DNA of 64,000 nucleotides. Source: Streptomyces wedmorensis (GTDB taxonomy: Bacteria > Actinomycetota > Actinomycetes > Streptomycetales > Streptomycetaceae). This document shows positions 62,326 to 64,000 of this stretch, one piece after another. The DNA lies in contig NZ_JNWK01000036.1 of assembly GCF_000716445.1 (NCBI RefSeq), positions 22,835 to 86,834 of the forward strand, in the 5' to 3' direction. How positions within the stretch are numbered: the first letter of the stretch is position 1; each line of letters starts with the position of its first letter. Under the pieces are notes generated by a model, which was not told the DNA's origin, made no database searches, and saw only the letters and a list, made by a program, of their open reading frames with translations. The position numbers and the translations under genes were made by a program.

Positions 62326-62340
62326 TACTGAAAGTCTCGC

Positions 62341-62985
62341 TCAGCGCCCGGTGAGGCGCCTGGCGTTTTCCAGGTGGGCGGTGAGCCGGTCCTGGATCCG
62401 CACGGTGGCCTCGTCGAGCGCCTTGCGGGTGCGGCGGCCCGAGCCGTCGCCCGCGTCGAACGCGTCACCGAAGACGACGTCGACGCGGCCGCGCAGCGGA
62501 GGCAGTGCCTTGATCAACCGTCCGCGGCGCTCGGTGCTTCCCAGGACGGCGACCGGGACGATCGGCGCGCCACTGCGGACGGCGAAGTAGGCCAGGCCGG
62601 CACGCAGCGAGGCGAAGTCGCCGTCGCCGCGGGTGCCCTCGGGGAAGATCCCGAGGACGCCGCCCTGCTCCAGGACACCGAGCGCGTTGCCTATCGCGGC
62701 GCGGTCGGCGCTGTGCCGGTCGACCTTGAGCTGCCCGATGCCCTCCAGGAAGCTGCCGAGCGGGCCGACGAACGCCTCCTTCTTGATGAGGAAGTGCACG
62801 GGCCGCGGTGCGGTGCCCATGAGCATGGGGCCGTCGATGTTGTGCGCGTGGTTGACGGCCAGGATGACGGGGCCGGAGGCCGGCACCCGCCAGGCGCCGA
62901 GGACGCGCGGCTTCCAGAAGCCGTACATCAGCCCGATGCCGATACGACGACCGACGGCGGCGCCCTTCCCGGAGGGCAAGGTCAC
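62341..62985 (-). CDS. plsC: 1-acyl-sn-glycerol-3-phosphate acyltransferase
   Basis: 214 aa. PlsC-type acyltransferase: motif I NHAHNIDGPML (HX4D form is NHAHNID), motif III FPEGTRGDGDFA, and VPVAVLGSTERRGR. It acylates lysophosphatidate in membrane lipid synthesis. GTG start overlaps the cmk stop (GTGA), so the three-gene order cmk-plsC-der is translationally linked at its first joint. No strong membrane helix; it associates through the N-terminal amphipathic region. Confidence 0.9.
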   Translation of the reverse strand: MTLPSGKGAAVGRRIGIGLMYGFWKPRVLGAWRVPASGPVILAVNHAHNIDGPMLMGTAPRPVHFLIKKEAFVGPLGSFLEGIGQLKVDRHSADRAAIGNALGVLEQGGVLGIFPEGTRGDGDFASLRAGLAYFAVRSGAPIVPVAVLGSTERRGRLIKALPPLRGRVDVVFGDAFDAGDGSGRRTRKALDEATVRIQDRLTAHLENARRLTGR

Positions 62986-63656
62986 TTGGCGGCCGCCCGC
63001 TTCTCGTCCACCAGGGTGACGACGCACTCGATGACCTGGTCCAGCGTGAGGTCCGTGGTGTCGACCTCGACGGCGTCGTCGGCCTTGGCCAGCGGGGACG
63101 TCTTACGGCTGGAGTCCGCCGCGTCCCGCTTGATCAGGGCTTCCTTCGTCGCGTGTACGTCGACGCCCTTGAGCTCGCCGGAGCGGCGCGCGGCACGGGC
63201 CTCGGGCGAGGCGGTCAGGAAGATCTTCAGGTCCGCGTCGGGCAGGACGGTGGTGCCGATGTCCCGGCCCTCCACCACGATCCCGAGCTCGGCGCCCTTC
63301 GCGATCGTCCGCTGCAGCTCGGTGATGAGCCGCCGCACCTCGGGGACGGCGCTCACGGCGCTGACCTTCGAGGTGACCTCCTCGGTACGGATCGGGCCCG
63401 CCGCGTCGGCGCCGTCGACCGTGATGGTCGGCCGGGACGGGTCGGTGCCGGAGACGATGACCGGCTTCGCGGCGGCGTTCGCGACGGCGTCGGCGTCGTG
63501 CACGTCCACCCCGTTGCTGATCATCCACCACGTGATCGCCCGGTACTGCGCCCCCGTGTCCAGGTAGCTCAGCCCCAGCTTGGCGGCGACCGCCTTCGAA
63601 GTGCTCGACTTGCCCGTGCCGGAGGGCCCGTCGATGGCGACGATCACGGATTCCAC
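62982..63656 (-). CDS. cmk: cytidylate kinase
   Basis: 224 aa. P-loop GPSGTGKSSTSK near residue 10, substrate motifs LDTGAQYRAIT and EGRDIGTTVLPDADLKIFLTA, and RRSGELKG of the lid. Phosphorylates CMP and dCMP. GTG at 63656 with AGGAAGG ten bases upstream; longer frames extend into the intergenic region without family similarity. First gene of the operon. Confidence 0.96.
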   Translation of the reverse strand: MESVIVAIDGPSGTGKSSTSKAVAAKLGLSYLDTGAQYRAITWWMISNGVDVHDADAVANAAAKPVIVSGTDPSRPTITVDGADAAGPIRTEEVTSKVSAVSAVPEVRRLITELQRTIAKGAELGIVVEGRDIGTTVLPDADLKIFLTASPEARAARRSGELKGVDVHATKEALIKRDAADSSRKTSPLAKADDAVEVDTTDLTLDQVIECVVTLVDEKRAAAK

Positions 63657-64000
63657 GGTGGGAACACCTTCCTGGGGGTGAGTGGCGGGGCGCCCTGCGG
63701 TATGCGGGCACCCCCACAAGGTTACCGAGTCCCCGACCCTCACCCGTACGGGCCCGCACCCGCCGCCGTGCAGCCCAGCCCCCGCCCCCGCCCGCGCCCC
63801 GCCCGTTGTGGCCTGCGCCCCGCGTTGTGGGCTGCGCCCCGCCTCGTTGTGGGCAGTCGTTCCGCTGGGGCGGAACGGGTGGGCACAACGGACGGCGCCC
63901 TTTGCCGGGCCCAGGCTTCCGCGCCTGAACCCGCACCGGCTGTGCGACGCCGTATCGGTGCGGGTCCGGGCACAAGGGGCGGAGGCGCCGCCAAGCGCGC
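63657..64000. repeat. intergenic region with tandem and palindromic repeats
   Basis: No gene seen. GTTGTGGCCTGCGCCCCGC (63805-63823) recurs with one change at 63824-63842 and is followed by a 44-bp hairpin element (63846-63889): GTTGTG...CACAAC outer arms and GTTCCGC...GCGGAAC inner arms. I recall similar GTTGTGGGCA-type palindromes scattered between Streptomyces genes. The stretch to 64000 is without recognisable coding sense. Confidence 0.6.

Noticed and set aside
63740..63994. Leftward frame at the window edge
   Set aside because: Ala/Arg/Gly-rich translation through repeats and a hairpin; not protein-like.

Overview
The window is chromosomal DNA from a very GC-rich actinomycete, almost certainly a Streptomyces. 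Codon third positions are nearly all G or C, and GTG/TTG starts, 4-base start/stop overlaps and leaderless starts (a TANNNT hexamer 6-8 nt before the start codon) are common. The content is Streptomyces-typical: streptogrisin-type proteases, a LAxTG-tagged LPMO, SflA, an ISP-type protein and many secreted hydrolases. From memory, hmgA, the SGNH lipase, sflA, der, plsC and cmk lie in this order in Streptomyces coelicolor around SCO1715-SCO1760, so this looks like conserved core chromosome with accessory insertions. No rRNA, tRNA, transposase or CRISPR array was seen.

Layout. 1-2.8 kb: a cut-off lipoprotein coupled to a secreted beta-helix protein. 2.9-5.1 kb: hmgA (tyrosine/homogentisate catabolism) with a palindromic operator over its promoter, then a GntR regulator. 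5.1-10.5 kb: ISP-type protein, a TetR repressor divergent from a DrrAB-like exporter with two matching operators, and a CoA-transferase. 10.5-13.1 kb: a small conserved protein, a membrane-anchored pseudokinase and an SGNH lipase. 13.7-16.4 kb: an overlapping GT2-GT2-polysaccharide deacetylase operon. 16.5-20 kb: AAA ATPase, GntR, GNAT, DUF402 and secreted DUF6299 proteins. 20.1-23.9 kb: tctCBA tricarboxylate uptake with a divergent CitB-type response regulator that has no kinase beside it. 24-32.3 kb: wall-anchored LPMO, lipase, a decayed DNA polymerase IV tail, a membrane protein, adhE under a Rex-type operator, and two streptogrisins.

32.5-43.1 kb is the most interesting part. An eight-gene leftward operon encodes two amino-acid-type permeases, one ATPase, one binding protein, two flavin-dependent monooxygenases, an FAD/NAD(P) protein and a DUF1684 protein. 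It diverges from a 22-residue leader peptide ending in Cys-stop, a pyrimidine-rich leader, a GNAT acetyltransferase and a second binding protein. The family content matches the Bacillus subtilis ytmI-tcyJKLMN-ytmO-ytnJ locus for uptake and N-acetyl-dependent oxidative dealkylation of S-alkylated cysteines. I infer a cysteine-attenuated organosulfur salvage system in which the usual M20 deacetylase is missing or replaced.

43.1-54.2 kb: Cys-tailed DUF5685, sflA, a DHA2 exporter with a duplicated tail, a PAP2 phosphatase, an I78 inhibitor, a lone ctaD, a WYL regulator and a GT4. 52.9-58.5 kb: a branched-chain-type ABC system in which LivH, LivM and LivG are one polypeptide; the separate LivF-like ATPase has Arg in place of the Walker A Lys. 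58.5-64 kb: an Rpf-like transglycosylase, two conserved hypotheticals, then the cmk-plsC-der operon and a palindromic repeat element at the right edge.
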